Counted from the first letter of the stretch, positions 8,215 to 17,324 are shown. The stretch is 64,000 nt of DNA from Hydrogenothermaceae bacterium (GCA_026418535.1 JAOABC010000002.1:62001-126000), one strand, 5' to 3'. The notes: generated by a model not told the origin, from the sequence alone. Made by a program: numbers and translations.

Positions 8215-11200
8215 ATGAACAACCTTGGGATTGCAGGTAAGATAGCTGAGTATTTCTTAAACTCTAAACTTACACCTCTAATGGTGATGGCTTCTTTACT
8301 CCTTGGTTTCTTTGCGGTCTTCACCACACCTAGGGACGAGGAGCCTCAGATAGTGGTCCCTATGATAGATATAATGGTACCTTATCCAGGGGTAAAGTCC
8401 CAGGAGATAAACAACCTTGCAGTAAAACCCCTTGAAAAGCTCATGTGGGAGATTCCAGATGTAGAGTACGTTTACTCTTATGCCTCTGATGGTTTTGGTA
8501 TAGTCACAGTTAGGTTCAAGGTAGGGGCAAACCCAGAGGACAGCCTTGTACAGCTGTACTCTAAAGTTATGTCAAACTATCACGTTATGCCAAAGGGGGC
8601 GATGAACCCTATAATAAAACCAAAATCTATAGATGACGTTCCTATTCTTGCAATAACCTTACACAGTGATAGGTACTCTTCTTATGACTTAAGGAGAATT
8701 GCGGAAGTAGTTGAAGATGAGATAAAAAAAGTGATAAATGTCTCTGAAACAACAATATTAGGTTCAAAACCTAGAGAGATAAACGTCATCTTTGACCCTG
8801 TGAAGTTAAACGCCTACAATCTGATGCTCCCTCAGGTAGTTCAAGCTCTTGAAAACGCAAACTTCTCCCTCCCATCCGGAGAGTTTGACAAAGATGGATA
8901 CAGATACAAAGTAAGGACAGGTTCATTTTTAAAGACAAAGTCTGATGTAGAGAATGTAGTTGTCACAGTTTATAACGGTTCTCCTATAAGACTTAAAGAT
9001 GTGGCAAGGATTGAAGATGGAGAAGGAGAGATCATTAACTATGTTCAGTTCGGCTACGGTCAAGCTGAAGGAGATAGAAAGCTCCAACCTATAGAGAACG
9101 CAGTGACCATAGCGGTAGCAAAGAGGACCGGAAGTAATGCTGTTGTAGTTGCAGAACAGATAATAGAGAAGTTAAACCAGATGAAGGGTAAGATAATCCC
9201 TTCTGACATAAACTTCACCATAACCAGGAACTATGGAGATACTGCCTCAGAAAAGGCAAACGAACTGATAGAACACCTCCTTATAGCCACATTTTCCATA
9301 GTCCTCCTTATAGCGGTTACATTAGGGTTCAGGGAGTCTATGATAGTGGCTGTTACCATACCGGTGACTCTTGCTATAGCTCTCTTTTTAAGTGAGATGT
9401 ATGGCTACTCTCTAAACAGGGTAACCCTCTTTGCTCTTATATTCTCAATAGGTATACTGGTAGATAACTCTATAGTAGTGTTGGAGAACATCCACAGATG
9501 GTTCTCCATGAGAAAGGTCTCCAATGAAGATGCTGCTGTTATAGCCACAGATGAAGTTGGAAATCCTACCATCCTTGCCACATTTGCGGTTATAGTTGCT
9601 CTATTGCCTATGGCTTTTGTTTCCGGATTGATGGGACCATATATGAGACCTATACCTATAAACTCTTCTGTGGCAATGTTCTTTTCTATGCTTCTTGCTT
9701 TCATCCTGACTCCGTACCTTGCCTTAAGATGGATGAAACACGATGAAGCCCACGAGTCTCCCGAAGCTCTCGGAAAGGAGGATGAGGCCAGGGCAGGATT
9801 TTTGGTCAGGTTCTTTAGCAAAGTCTACATGCCACTGTTTAACAATAGAAAAAACAGGTGGATCTTCCTTGGATTTGCTGGCAGCCTACTTGCCCTCTCA
9901 GTCCTGTTTCTGACCTCAAGGTTAGTCCTCGTTAAAATGTTACCTTACGATAACAAAAGTGAACTACAGATTGTATTAGATATGCCCGAAGGAACTCCCC
10001 TACAAGAGACTTACAAAGCTGCTCGGGAGATAGCAGAGTACATAAAGAATGTGAACGAGGTTAAAAACTACACAATCTACGTTGGTGAGCCGGCTCCCTT
10101 TGACTTTAACGGTTTAGTAAGACACTACTACTTAAGACAAGCTCCAAACCTTGCCCAGATACATATAAACCTCATCGGGAAACATGAGAGAAAAGCCCAG
10201 TCTCACGAGATAGCAGAGAGGATAAGGGATAAGGTATTCCAGATAGCTAAAAAGCACGGAGCTAAGTATGTGGCTGTGGTTGAACCACCACCAGGACCTC
10301 CAGTCTTATCTCCTATCGTAGCTGAGGTTTACGGTCCAAACCATCAGGGACAACTGTACGTTGCTAATGAGATCAAGAGAATATTTGAAAGCACGCCAGG
10401 TGTAATAGATGTGGGTATATACGACAATATCCCCCAGAGGGAGTTCCACCTTGAGATAGACAGGGAGAAAGTCAAGAGATACCAGCTATCAGAGGATGTG
10501 ATCGTAAAAACTATGAGGGTTGCCCTTGCAGGGTATCAAGTAGGTTTGATCCACTCTTCGGAAGATATAAATCAAGTTGCTCTAATAGTGAGGTTGGATG
10601 AGAAAGATAGGGAATCTGTAGAGAAGTTACTCTCCATGAAAGTTCCTACTCCGGAAGGAGGTATTCCTATAGGGACTTTTGTCACTGTTAAGCAGACCAA
10701 AACGGACAGGGATATATACAGGAAGAACCTCCAGTCTGTTGTATACGTAGTTGCGAATGTGAACGACACTCTTGGAAGCCCTGTTTACCCTATTATAGAC
10801 CTTTGGGATAAGGTAAAGAGTATAAAAACTCCGGATGGTAAGCCTGTTGAAGAACTTCTCACCCATCAGCCTGAGCTTGAGGACAAGTACTACGTTAAGT
10901 GGGATGGAGAATGGCAAGTTACTTATGAAACATTTAGAGATATGGGTATAGCTTTTGGAGTTGCTATTGTAGTTCTGTACATACTCCTTGTTGGATGGTT
11001 CAAGTCCTTTAAGATGCCTGCTGTAATTATGTCTCCTATACCTTTCACCCTTGTTGGTATAATACCAGGACACCTTATAATGGGTGCATTCTTTACAGCT
11101 ACATCTATGATAGGTTTCATAGCTCTTGCAGGTATTATACTGAGGAACTCCATACTTTTAGTTGAGTTTGCGGAACAGAAATTAAAAGAAGGATACTCTC

Positions 11201-11463
11201 TGGAAGAAGCTCTTCTTGAAGCTGGTATAGTCAGGACTAGACCTATATTACTCACTGCAGCAGCTATAGTTGTTGGTGCTTTTGTAATCATATTTGACCC
11301 TATATTCAACGGGCTTGCGATAGCTCTCATATTTGGAACTGTTGCTTCTACTCTCCTAACCCTTGTTGTGGTTCCTGTTCTCTACTACATGATAGTGGGA
11401 GAAGAGAGAAAGCTACATATCTGTCCCGCAGTTCCAGTGGACTCTCGCAAAGAAGAGTGTTAA
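8215..11463 (+). CDS. RND-family efflux pump, AcrB-like inner membrane subunit
   Basis: This is a 1082-residue proton-driven transporter with the usual 12-TM layout and two large periplasmic loops. The N-terminus keeps the family signature (FFAVFTTPRDEEPQIVVPMI, VPYPGVKSQEI), and the TM4 region has FSIGILVDNSIVVLENI with its conserved Asp. An internal frame opens at 8194, but AGGAGG at 8203-8208 sits 6 nt before the ATG at 8215. This 'TPRDEEPQI' branch is widespread in chemolithotrophs and is not the metal (CzcA) branch found elsewhere in this window. The substrate is unknown. The C-terminus carries two Cys residues (LHICPAV and a final C). A strong hairpin follows directly. Confidence 0.93.
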   Translation: MNNLGIAGKIAEYFLNSKLTPLMVMASLLLGFFAVFTTPRDEEPQIVVPMIDIMVPYPGVKSQEINNLAVKPLEKLMWEIPDVEYVYSYASDGFGIVTVRFKVGANPEDSLVQLYSKVMSNYHVMPKGAMNPIIKPKSIDDVPILAITLHSDRYSSYDLRRIAEVVEDEIKKVINVSETTILGSKPREINVIFDPVKLNAYNLMLPQVVQALENANFSLPSGEFDKDGYRYKVRTGSFLKTKSDVENVVVTVYNGSPIRLKDVARIEDGEGEIINYVQFGYGQAEGDRKLQPIENAVTIAVAKRTGSNAVVVAEQIIEKLNQMKGKIIPSDINFTITRNYGDTASEKANELIEHLLIATFSIVLLIAVTLGFRESMIVAVTIPVTLAIALFLSEMYGYSLNRVTLFALIFSIGILVDNSIVVLENIHRWFSMRKVSNEDAAVIATDEVGNPTILATFAVIVALLPMAFVSGLMGPYMRPIPINSSVAMFFSMLLAFILTPYLALRWMKHDEAHESPEALGKEDEARAGFLVRFFSKVYMPLFNNRKNRWIFLGFAGSLLALSVLFLTSRLVLVKMLPYDNKSELQIVLDMPEGTPLQETYKAAREIAEYIKNVNEVKNYTIYVGEPAPFDFNGLVRHYYLRQAPNLAQIHINLIGKHERKAQSHEIAERIRDKVFQIAKKHGAKYVAVVEPPPGPPVLSPIVAEVYGPNHQGQLYVANEIKRIFESTPGVIDVGIYDNIPQREFHLEIDREKVKRYQLSEDVIVKTMRVALAGYQVGLIHSSEDINQVALIVRLDEKDRESVEKLLSMKVPTPEGGIPIGTFVTVKQTKTDRDIYRKNLQSVVYVVANVNDTLGSPVYPIIDLWDKVKSIKTPDGKPVEELLTHQPELEDKYYVKWDGEWQVTYETFRDMGIAFGVAIVVLYILLVGWFKSFKMPAVIMSPIPFTLVGIIPGHLIMGAFFTATSMIGFIALAGIILRNSILLVEFAEQKLKEGYSLEEALLEAGIVRTRPILLTAAAIVVGAFVIIFDPIFNGLAIALIFGTVASTLLTLVVVPVLYYMIVGEERKLHICPAVPVDSRKEEC

Positions 11464-11475
11464 AATATCTTCAAC

Positions 11476-11498
11476 ATAGCCCCCTTAAAGGGGGCTAT
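11476..11498 (+). terminator. Hairpin after efflux operon (terminator or attenuator)
   Basis: ATAGCCCCCTT and AAGGGGGCTAT form a perfect 11-bp inverted repeat around one base, 12 nt past the pump stop codon. The trailing T-tract is short (CACTTTTA), so termination may be partial. It lies inside the longest possible rsmD frame. Confidence 0.6.
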
Positions 11499-11519
11499 CA
11501 CTTTTACAATGAGGTTCTT

Positions 11520-11999
11520 TTGAGAGATTTAAGACCTACTTCAAATAAGGTTCTCCAAGCTCTATTTAACATACTCTACTCAGTAAGAGGAAAAATCTTT
11601 CTTGACCTCTTTGCTGGGACTGGTCAGGTTGGGTTAACTGCCTTGAAGAAGGGTACAGACTTTGTGGTTTTCGTAGAGATAGAGAAATATAGATCCAAGA
11701 AAATAGAGATTGAGTGTGAAAAGTTTGGTTTCTCAGAGAGGTTTAAGGTTTACTCTGTGGATGTACTGTATTTTTTAAAGAAGGAAAAAGATCAGGTTTA
11801 TGATATTGTTTTCGCAGACCCTCCTTATAACTACAGAAGTTACGATAAACTTATAGAGGACTGTTTGAGAGTTTTAAAAAAAGATGGTATATTTATTCTA
11901 GAACACAGAAGTAGTGGGGGTTTTCATTCTTACAAAGAGTTGGTATACGACGAGAGAGTTTATGATGATACAAAACTCACTTTTTGGAGAAAGGTTTGA
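11520..11999 (+). CDS. rsmD: 16S rRNA (guanine966-N2)-methyltransferase
   Basis: This is a SAM-dependent Rossmann methyltransferase for G966 of 16S rRNA. It has LRPTSNKVLQALFNIL, the SAM loop FLDLFAGTGQVGLTAL and the catalytic motif IVFADPPYNYRSYD, all standard for RsmD. The frame is open from a GTG at 11457, but that start lies inside the pump gene and before a strong hairpin. The TTG at 11520 has GAGG 5 nt upstream, so I prefer it (159 residues). Either way the usual N-terminal 'RIIxGxxKGR' hairpin is missing. It overlaps coaD by 4 nt. Confidence 0.82.
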   Translation: MRDLRPTSNKVLQALFNILYSVRGKIFLDLFAGTGQVGLTALKKGTDFVVFVEIEKYRSKKIEIECEKFGFSERFKVYSVDVLYFLKKEKDQVYDIVFADPPYNYRSYDKLIEDCLRVLKKDGIFILEHRSSGGFHSYKELVYDERVYDDTKLTFWRKV

Positions 12000-12490
12000 C
12001 TGCCAAAATGTGTGTCTATCCTGGAACTTTTGACCCTGTCCACTTTGGGCACCTTGATATAGTTAGAAGGGCTCTGAACATATTTGAGACCGTTATAGTG
12101 GCTATAGCAAAGAACCCTAAGAAGAAACCTCTTTTCACTGTAGAGGAGAGAGTCCAGATATTCCAAGATGCTGTGAAGACTTACAGATCAAGGGTTATAG
12201 TGGAGTCTTTCTCTGGATTGCTAGTAGACTTCATGAAGAAGTATAATACAAAGATCATCGTCAGGGGCGTTAGGTTGTTTACAGACTTTGAGTATGAGCT
12301 CCAAATAGCTATGACAAACTATAAACTTGATGGAGTTGAGACCTTTTTCATGATGCCATCTCAGGAACTTATACATATAAGCTCAAGTATAGTTAAGGAT
12401 GTAGCTTTGAATGGTGGAGATGTCTCCTCTATGGTGACAGAGTTTACTAAGGATATGTTGTATCGTAAGTTAGTACAGGTTAAAAAATGA
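11996..12490 (+). CDS. coaD: Phosphopantetheine adenylyltransferase
   Basis: CoaD transfers AMP from ATP to 4'-phosphopantetheine, the penultimate step of coenzyme A synthesis. It shows the nucleotidyltransferase opening YPGTFDPVHFGHLD (HxGH class), the RGVRLFTDFEYELQIA block and the closing ISSSIVKDVA motif. Length is about 164 residues, normal for the family. The TTG at 11996 overlaps the rsmD stop as TTGA and has GGAG 6 nt before it; an in-frame TTG at 11984 and an ATG at 12008 are alternatives. The rsmD-coaD pairing is common in bacteria. Confidence 0.95.
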   Translation: MTAKMCVYPGTFDPVHFGHLDIVRRALNIFETVIVAIAKNPKKKPLFTVEERVQIFQDAVKTYRSRVIVESFSGLLVDFMKKYNTKIIVRGVRLFTDFEYELQIAMTNYKLDGVETFFMMPSQELIHISSSIVKDVALNGGDVSSMVTEFTKDMLYRKLVQVKK

Positions 12491-12978
12491 GATTAGGCCT
12501 TTTTCTTTTTATCCTCTCGTTAGTGATCTCTTCCTGCTCTCCTAAGGTGTACTCTCTGAATCCTAGTGGAGTAAAGGCTTTTTACTGTATAAAAGAGTTC
12601 TATTTTGAAAGTCCAGAACCTTTACTAAATGATCTGTTATATAAGGCTCTGGTTGATGGAGTGATCTCTGCCAATGGAAAGCTTGAATGTAGTGAGAGGA
12701 GTGATTACTACTTAGAGTACAGAATCGATGATGTCAGTTTTTACCCTATAGGCTACTCTCCATCTTTGAGAGCTTCGGTCTTTGTAGCCCAACTTAACTC
12801 AAATTTGAGAGTGGTGGACAGGGAAAGTAAAGTCAGAGTCTCCGGAGATATAGTGGAGAAGGTACAGTATGTAGGCTCCGGAATGAGGGCTGACTTTGAG
12901 AAAAGATATGCTTTTGTAGATCTGGCTGAAGTAGTAAAAGTAAGGATATATTCTCTGCTTACCAGTCATGGAGATTAA
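12487..12978 (+). CDS. lptE: LptE-like LPS-assembly lipoprotein
   Basis: The 163-residue protein begins with a lipoprotein signal peptide ending in a lipobox (LVISSC, Cys at about residue 17). The rest is low in conservation but has a C-terminal pattern (YAFVDLAEVVKVRIYSLL) that resembles LptE. The strongest support is position: it sits directly before holA, as lptE does in Proteobacteria. LptE plugs the LptD barrel at the outer membrane and helps insert LPS. It overlaps coaD by 4 nt and holA by 11 nt. Identification rests on lipobox plus synteny and could be another small envelope lipoprotein. Confidence 0.65.
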   Translation: MRLGLFLFILSLVISSCSPKVYSLNPSGVKAFYCIKEFYFESPEPLLNDLLYKALVDGVISANGKLECSERSDYYLEYRIDDVSFYPIGYSPSLRASVFVAQLNSNLRVVDRESKVRVSGDIVEKVQYVGSGMRADFEKRYAFVDLAEVVKVRIYSLLTSHGD

Positions 12979-13963
12979 AGTTCAGCAGTTTCTAAAAGAA
13001 CCTGATACTGGTAAACTAAAGAGTGTAGTTATAATATCTGGAGATGATGCCCTTTTAAAGGGCATGGTTGTGGATAAGTTGAGAGAAAAGTTAGCCCTAA
13101 AATCTTTCTGGGGAGACGAGGCAAAGTTTGACGAGGTTATAAACAGCCTAAAAGTTCAATCTCTCTTTGGTCAATCTCCCTCAATACTTATAAGAGATGC
13201 TAAAGAGTTCCTCTCCAGTCTATCTAAAGATCAGTTTTCTGTTCTACTTCAGACAGTTCAAGGTTTAAAGGGTCAGAGGCTTATCTTACTTTTTACAGAG
13301 GATGAGTTGCCAAAGACAGACACATACAAAAAGTTACTCCAGATATCAGACCTCATAATTTGTGGAGAGTTATCAAAACAGGCTTTCATAACTTCCCTTA
13401 GAAAAAAGTTAGACAGAGAGGGGCTGAAGATAGAGGAAGAGGATCTAGAGTATCTCTCAAAACTGCTGAACTACAACCTGCATATTGCAAAACAGGAAGT
13501 TGAAAAGCTTATGATCTACTGTAAAGAGTACGGGGTCATCAAGAGAGAAGATATAGATAACCTTGTAATAGCTGTTTCTGAGAGTAATGTTTTTGAGTTT
13601 ATAGAACTTTTTTTAAAGAAAGATGTACAAGCTTTAGAGGCTGCTATTAAGCTCGTAGAGAACCATCTCCATCCTTTTCAAATCCAAACAGTCCTCTTTA
13701 CTCAACTTGAGAGGCTCTATTATTATAAGGTGCTCCTTTCTCAGGGGCTTGAGTTAGAAGATATCTTCAACAGATTAAAAGTTGGTAGTAACATCCAAAA
13801 GTTGACTATCCAGAGATTAAGTAAGCTTATCTCCATAGATGAGTTAGAGAATTTAATAGAACATCTATACAAACTTGAGATAGACCAGAAAGTGTACTAT
13901 AAAGATATAGAGAAGGAGTTTTTGAAGTTTATAGTCAAGAGTGTAGTTGGGAAAAAGCGTTGA
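12968..13963 (+). CDS. holA: DNA polymerase III delta subunit
   Basis: The delta subunit opens the beta clamp within the clamp loader. The 331-residue length and organisation fit HolA: an N-terminal AAA+-like domain without a functional Walker A (VVIISGDDALLKGMVVDKLR), QSLFGQSPSILIRDAKEF and ILLFTEDELPKTDTYKKL, then a helical collar domain with FIELFLKKDVQALEAAIKLV and HPFQIQTVLFTQLERLY. It starts inside the end of lptE, and its stop overlaps the ruvB TTG start. A perfect 19-bp inverted repeat lies in its early coding region. Confidence 0.9.
   Translation: MEIKVQQFLKEPDTGKLKSVVIISGDDALLKGMVVDKLREKLALKSFWGDEAKFDEVINSLKVQSLFGQSPSILIRDAKEFLSSLSKDQFSVLLQTVQGLKGQRLILLFTEDELPKTDTYKKLLQISDLIICGELSKQAFITSLRKKLDREGLKIEEEDLEYLSKLLNYNLHIAKQEVEKLMIYCKEYGVIKREDIDNLVIAVSESNVFEFIELFLKKDVQALEAAIKLVENHLHPFQIQTVLFTQLERLYYYKVLLSQGLELEDIFNRLKVGSNIQKLTIQRLSKLISIDELENLIEHLYKLEIDQKVYYKDIEKEFLKFIVKSVVGKKR
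13047..13065. repeat. Intragenic perfect inverted repeat in holA
   Basis: ATGCCCTTT-T-AAAGGGCAT is a 9-bp perfect stem around one base, about 80 nt into holA. It has no T-tract, so it is not a normal terminator. It shares the CCCTTTAAAGGG-like core with the hairpins at 11476 and 14915. Confidence 0.5.
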
Positions 13964-14916
13964 GTATTAGACCACTAACATTAGTAGAGTACATAGGACA
14001 AGAAGAGGTTAAAAAGCAGGTTAGAGTGTTGATAGATTCAGCTAAAAAGAGAGTGGAGTCTTTAGATCACATAATACTTGCAGGTCCTCCAGGTTTAGGT
14101 AAGACAACCTTAGCAACTGTTATAGCCACAGAGATGGGAAGCCAGATAAAAGTAACATCCGCTCCGGTTATAGAGAAGAAAGGAGATATAGTTGGTCTTC
14201 TCACATCCCTGAAAGATGGGGATATACTTTTTATAGATGAGATTCACAGGCTATCTCCTGCCTTTGAGGAGATACTCTATCCAGCTATGGAAGACTTCAA
14301 GCTGGATATTATTATAGGTGGTGGGGTTGGTAAAAAGAGATACTCTAAGGCTATAACCTTAGATTTAAGCAGGTTCACACTCATAGGTGCCACCACCAGG
14401 ATAGGTATGCTCTCAGATCCTCTTCTAAGTAGGTTCGGAGTGATCCTTACTCTTGATTACTACACCGAGGGAGAACTGTCAGAGATAGTGAAAAGGGTAG
14501 CACAGATAATGGCAGTGGAGATAGAGGAAGAGGCTTGTATGGAGATAGCTAGACACTCAAGAGGTACTCCAAGAATTGCCAACAAAATACTGAAGAGAGT
14601 CTACGACTTTTCACTATCTCACAACAGAGAGAGAATAGACACGGATACAGTTAGGCAAGCACTGAGACTGTTTTCCATAAAAGACTACGGTATAGATAGT
14701 CTGATGCTTAAATACCTTAGAATCCTTGTAGAGAGCTTTCATGGTGGACCTATTGGGTTGACGACACTATGCTCTGCCCTCAATGAAGACAGGAAAACCA
14801 TAGAGGAGGTTATAGAACCCTTTCTATTAAGGATGGGGTTCATAAAGAAAACAAAAGTTGGTAGAGTAGCTCAAGGCAAAGCGTTCGAGTTCTTATCAAA
14901 CTTCAGAGATACATAA
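13960..14916 (+). CDS. ruvB: Holliday junction branch migration ATPase
   Basis: RuvB is the hexameric AAA+ motor that drives branch migration with RuvA. The sequence has Walker A (GPPGLGKTTLA, about residues 42-52), Walker B (ILFIDEIHR), sensor I (TLIGATTRIGMLSDPLLSRFG) with the arginine finger region, and the C-terminal winged helix (GGPIGLTTLCSALNEDRKTIEEVIEPFL). The TTG start overlaps the holA stop as TTGA. The usual N-terminal extension before LTLVEYIGQEEVK is nearly absent, giving 318 residues against about 330-350. It is the last gene of the run and is followed by a strong hairpin. Confidence 0.96.
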   Translation: MSIRPLTLVEYIGQEEVKKQVRVLIDSAKKRVESLDHIILAGPPGLGKTTLATVIATEMGSQIKVTSAPVIEKKGDIVGLLTSLKDGDILFIDEIHRLSPAFEEILYPAMEDFKLDIIIGGGVGKKRYSKAITLDLSRFTLIGATTRIGMLSDPLLSRFGVILTLDYYTEGELSEIVKRVAQIMAVEIEEEACMEIARHSRGTPRIANKILKRVYDFSLSHNRERIDTDTVRQALRLFSIKDYGIDSLMLKYLRILVESFHGGPIGLTTLCSALNEDRKTIEEVIEPFLLRMGFIKKTKVGRVAQGKAFEFLSNFRDT

Positions 14917-14955
14917 AAGGGGCTGCTTACTTTCCCCTTTTAAAGTAAACAGCCC
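14915..14955. terminator. Bidirectional terminator between ruvB and porin gene
   Basis: Two overlapping stems are possible. AAAAGGGG (14915-14922) can pair with CCCCTTTT (14934-14941), while GGGCTGCTTACTTT can pair with AAAGTAAACAGCCC with one imperfect pair. The genes on either side converge here, so the structure probably stops transcription from both directions. Confidence 0.75.
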
Positions 14956-14967
14956 ATGCTCAGGAGG

Positions 14968-16011
14968 TTAGAATAAGAATCCTAGCTCAACAGCAGCAGA
15001 AGTTTTACTATCTTTTGGGTTTGGGTTTTTATCACTGAAGATTAGGTTATCCGCTTTAAAGTAGGATAGCTCTCCTCTTATATAGGTATATTTTGTAGGT
15101 CTGTAGGTAGGAGTTATAGTGGTTGTGTAGGCTTTAGATACACTGCTGTATATTCCACTCTCTCTCCCTTTAGAACCGTCATTTATGTACTCCACTCTGA
15201 CAGGTAATGAGAAGTTATCAAACTGAGGTATGATGTATAAGGCTAAACCGTATCCCTTATCATCCTTACCGGAAACCTTAGCACTTTTATCTAACCATTG
15301 GTAATCAAAATTTAAACCGAGTCTTAGATTTGGGTTTAGTTCTTTTGATAAGACTATATCCACAAGATTTTTATAAGCTGTGTAGTCATAGTAAGATACT
15401 GCATAATCTAGACCCATGAAGCTACCTAAAGAACCGATAGCGTACGCTCCTGTAGTAGGTAATGAATGATTACCATCTACTATACCTTTATCTTTAGATA
15501 CCTCTCCATAAAACTTTACGTCACCTATTTGGTAAGTGAACCTTGCTCCTGGGTATATAAAAGGCTGTGCAGACCATACAGAACCGTAAGTTATATTTGG
15601 GTTAGTGAAGGATGTTGCAAGCTCGTATCCTATGTTTGTTGGAAGTAGACCCGTGTCTAAAGACATGTTAGAGATAGGTTTGTAAGTTAAGTATCCGTAT
15701 ATTACTCCAAAACTCTTAGAAAGGATGGCTTTGTTTGCTGTCAATCCTCCATCGTAAACAGTAGGTATCAACACTGTTCCAATAGCTGTACTAAAGCCTA
15801 TCCCCCCATCTTTAGCATCAGAACCAATACCTAATAGAAAGTTTGACACCTTAAAGTCATCCCTGTTAGAGGAACCGGTGTTGTTGGAGTAGAAATATCC
15901 GGTAGTGATAGCCCTATTGAGAGTGATCTCAGAGTTCTGTACAGTAATCTGTCCTGCAGTTGCTGCACCTGCAAAAGTTAGTAACCCTAAAGTGAAGAGT
16001 TTTGTTTTCAT
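14968..16011 (-). CDS. Outer membrane porin-like beta-barrel protein
   Basis: The 347-residue protein has a cleavable signal peptide (MKTKLFTLGLLTFAGAATAG). Many alternating strands with aromatic girdles follow (GYFYSNNTGSS, YGLALYIIPQFDNFSLPVRVEY, YIRGELSYFKADN), and it ends in a terminal aromatic (AAVELGFLF), a typical outer membrane sorting signal. AGGAGGT precedes the ATG. It lies 23 nt downstream of amt in the same direction, so it may be the outer membrane path for ammonium or another nitrogen source and share the sigma54 control suggested for amt. The exact family was not recognised. Confidence 0.8.
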   Translation of the reverse strand: MKTKLFTLGLLTFAGAATAGQITVQNSEITLNRAITTGYFYSNNTGSSNRDDFKVSNFLLGIGSDAKDGGIGFSTAIGTVLIPTVYDGGLTANKAILSKSFGVIYGYLTYKPISNMSLDTGLLPTNIGYELATSFTNPNITYGSVWSAQPFIYPGARFTYQIGDVKFYGEVSKDKGIVDGNHSLPTTGAYAIGSLGSFMGLDYAVSYYDYTAYKNLVDIVLSKELNPNLRLGLNFDYQWLDKSAKVSGKDDKGYGLALYIIPQFDNFSLPVRVEYINDGSKGRESGIYSSVSKAYTTTITPTYRPTKYTYIRGELSYFKADNLIFSDKNPNPKDSKTSAAVELGFLF

Positions 16012-16034
16012 AACGTACCTCCAGTTAAATTTTA

Positions 16035-17324
16035 TTAGAGTTCAAAACCTCTTTCTCCATGGATACTCTCATCAAGACCCTTTGTCTCTGATTCCTCATC
16101 TACCCTTGCACCCCCTGTAAGAATAGAGGCTACAAAGTAGATTACTGCTGTCATCACCGCTGTGAAGATTATGGTTACTGCAACCGCTTTTAGTTGTATG
16201 AGTAATTGCGTTGGGTTTCCGTAAAGGAGACCTTTCCCAAGCTCGTTAACCGCAGGGTTTGCGAATATACCTGTTGCAAGAGCTCCCCATATGCCATTCA
16301 AAGCATGGACTCCAAAGGCATCCAGAGAGTCGTCGTATTTAAACAACTTTTTAAGCCAAAAAACGCCCACAAAACCTATAACTCCGGACACTAGGCCTAT
16401 GATTAGAGCTCCAGATACATCCACGAATCCAGCTGCTGGGGTTATAGCAACCAGTCCGGAGACTATACCAGACGCCATTCCAAGTAAGGTTGGTCTTTTT
16501 GCAAAGACCCATTCCACTACCATCCAACTTAAAGCCCCCACAGAGGCTGCTGCATTTGTCACTAAAAAGGCATTTGCAGCTATACCATCAGCTGCCAGTT
16601 CACTCCCAGCGTTGAACCCAAACCATCCAAACCACAGTAAAACTGCCCCGAAAACAGTAAGAACCACAGAAGATGGTAGGATAACCTTTTTCCCGTAGTC
16701 TTTCCTTTTACCGAGGAGTAAAGCTAAAACTAAACCGGCTATACCAGCATTTATGTGTACTACAGTTCCACCAGCAAAATCTAAAGCACCATCAGAGGCT
16801 AAAAATCCTCCTCCCCAAACCCAATGAGCTATAGGTGCATAGACTAAACTGACCCAAAGGACAGATATAACTACCCAAGTTTGAAGCTTCATCCTCTCTA
16901 TGATAGATCCACTTGTTAAGGCAAGAGTTATTCCCGCAAAGGTCATCTGAAATGTGGCAAAGAGTAATGTTGGTATGTTTCCAACTGACCATACATCAGA
17001 TACAGAGATATTAGAGAAGAAAATATAATCAAGCCCCCCTATCACTCCCCCTATATCTCTACCAAAGGTAAGGGTAAAACCCCACATTATCCACACTAAA
17101 GATGCTATACAATAAGCAACTAAACTCATTCCCATCGTGTTCAAGATGTTCTTAGACCTTGTCATCCCTCCATAAAATAAGGCCAATCCTGCAGGTGTCA
17201 TGAGCATAACAAAAGCAGTAGCCACTATCATCCAAGCTGTGTTTCCAGGGTCGATACTCTTTGTCTCCTCAGCAAAACTGATAGCTGGCAATAAAAAGCC
17301 AAGGGTGATACCTAGCTTCTTCAT
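16035..17324 (-). CDS. amt: Ammonium transporter
   Basis: Amt conducts ammonium/ammonia across the inner membrane as a trimer. The 429-residue protein has a signal-like N-terminus, 11 TM segments, the pore twin-His pair in GTVVHINAGIAGL and FGVHALNGIWG, and the conserved regulatory tail GLDESIHGERGFEL that contacts PII proteins. GGAGGT precedes the ATG. A glnK gene normally sits next to amt, but none is visible here; the porin gene follows instead. Upstream is a sigma54-like promoter and an NtrC-like enhancer, which fits nitrogen-limitation control. Confidence 0.96.
   Translation of the reverse strand: MKKLGITLGFLLPAISFAEETKSIDPGNTAWMIVATAFVMLMTPAGLALFYGGMTRSKNILNTMGMSLVAYCIASLVWIMWGFTLTFGRDIGGVIGGLDYIFFSNISVSDVWSVGNIPTLLFATFQMTFAGITLALTSGSIIERMKLQTWVVISVLWVSLVYAPIAHWVWGGGFLASDGALDFAGGTVVHINAGIAGLVLALLLGKRKDYGKKVILPSSVVLTVFGAVLLWFGWFGFNAGSELAADGIAANAFLVTNAAASVGALSWMVVEWVFAKRPTLLGMASGIVSGLVAITPAAGFVDVSGALIIGLVSGVIGFVGVFWLKKLFKYDDSLDAFGVHALNGIWGALATGIFANPAVNELGKGLLYGNPTQLLIQLKAVAVTIIFTAVMTAVIYFVASILTGGARVDEESETKGLDESIHGERGFEL

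Noticed and set aside
9405-9821. Long antisense open frames inside the RND pump, secD, ilvD and czcA genes
   Set aside because: They mirror conserved transporter or enzyme coding sequence, have no ribosome-binding site and encode no recognisable protein.
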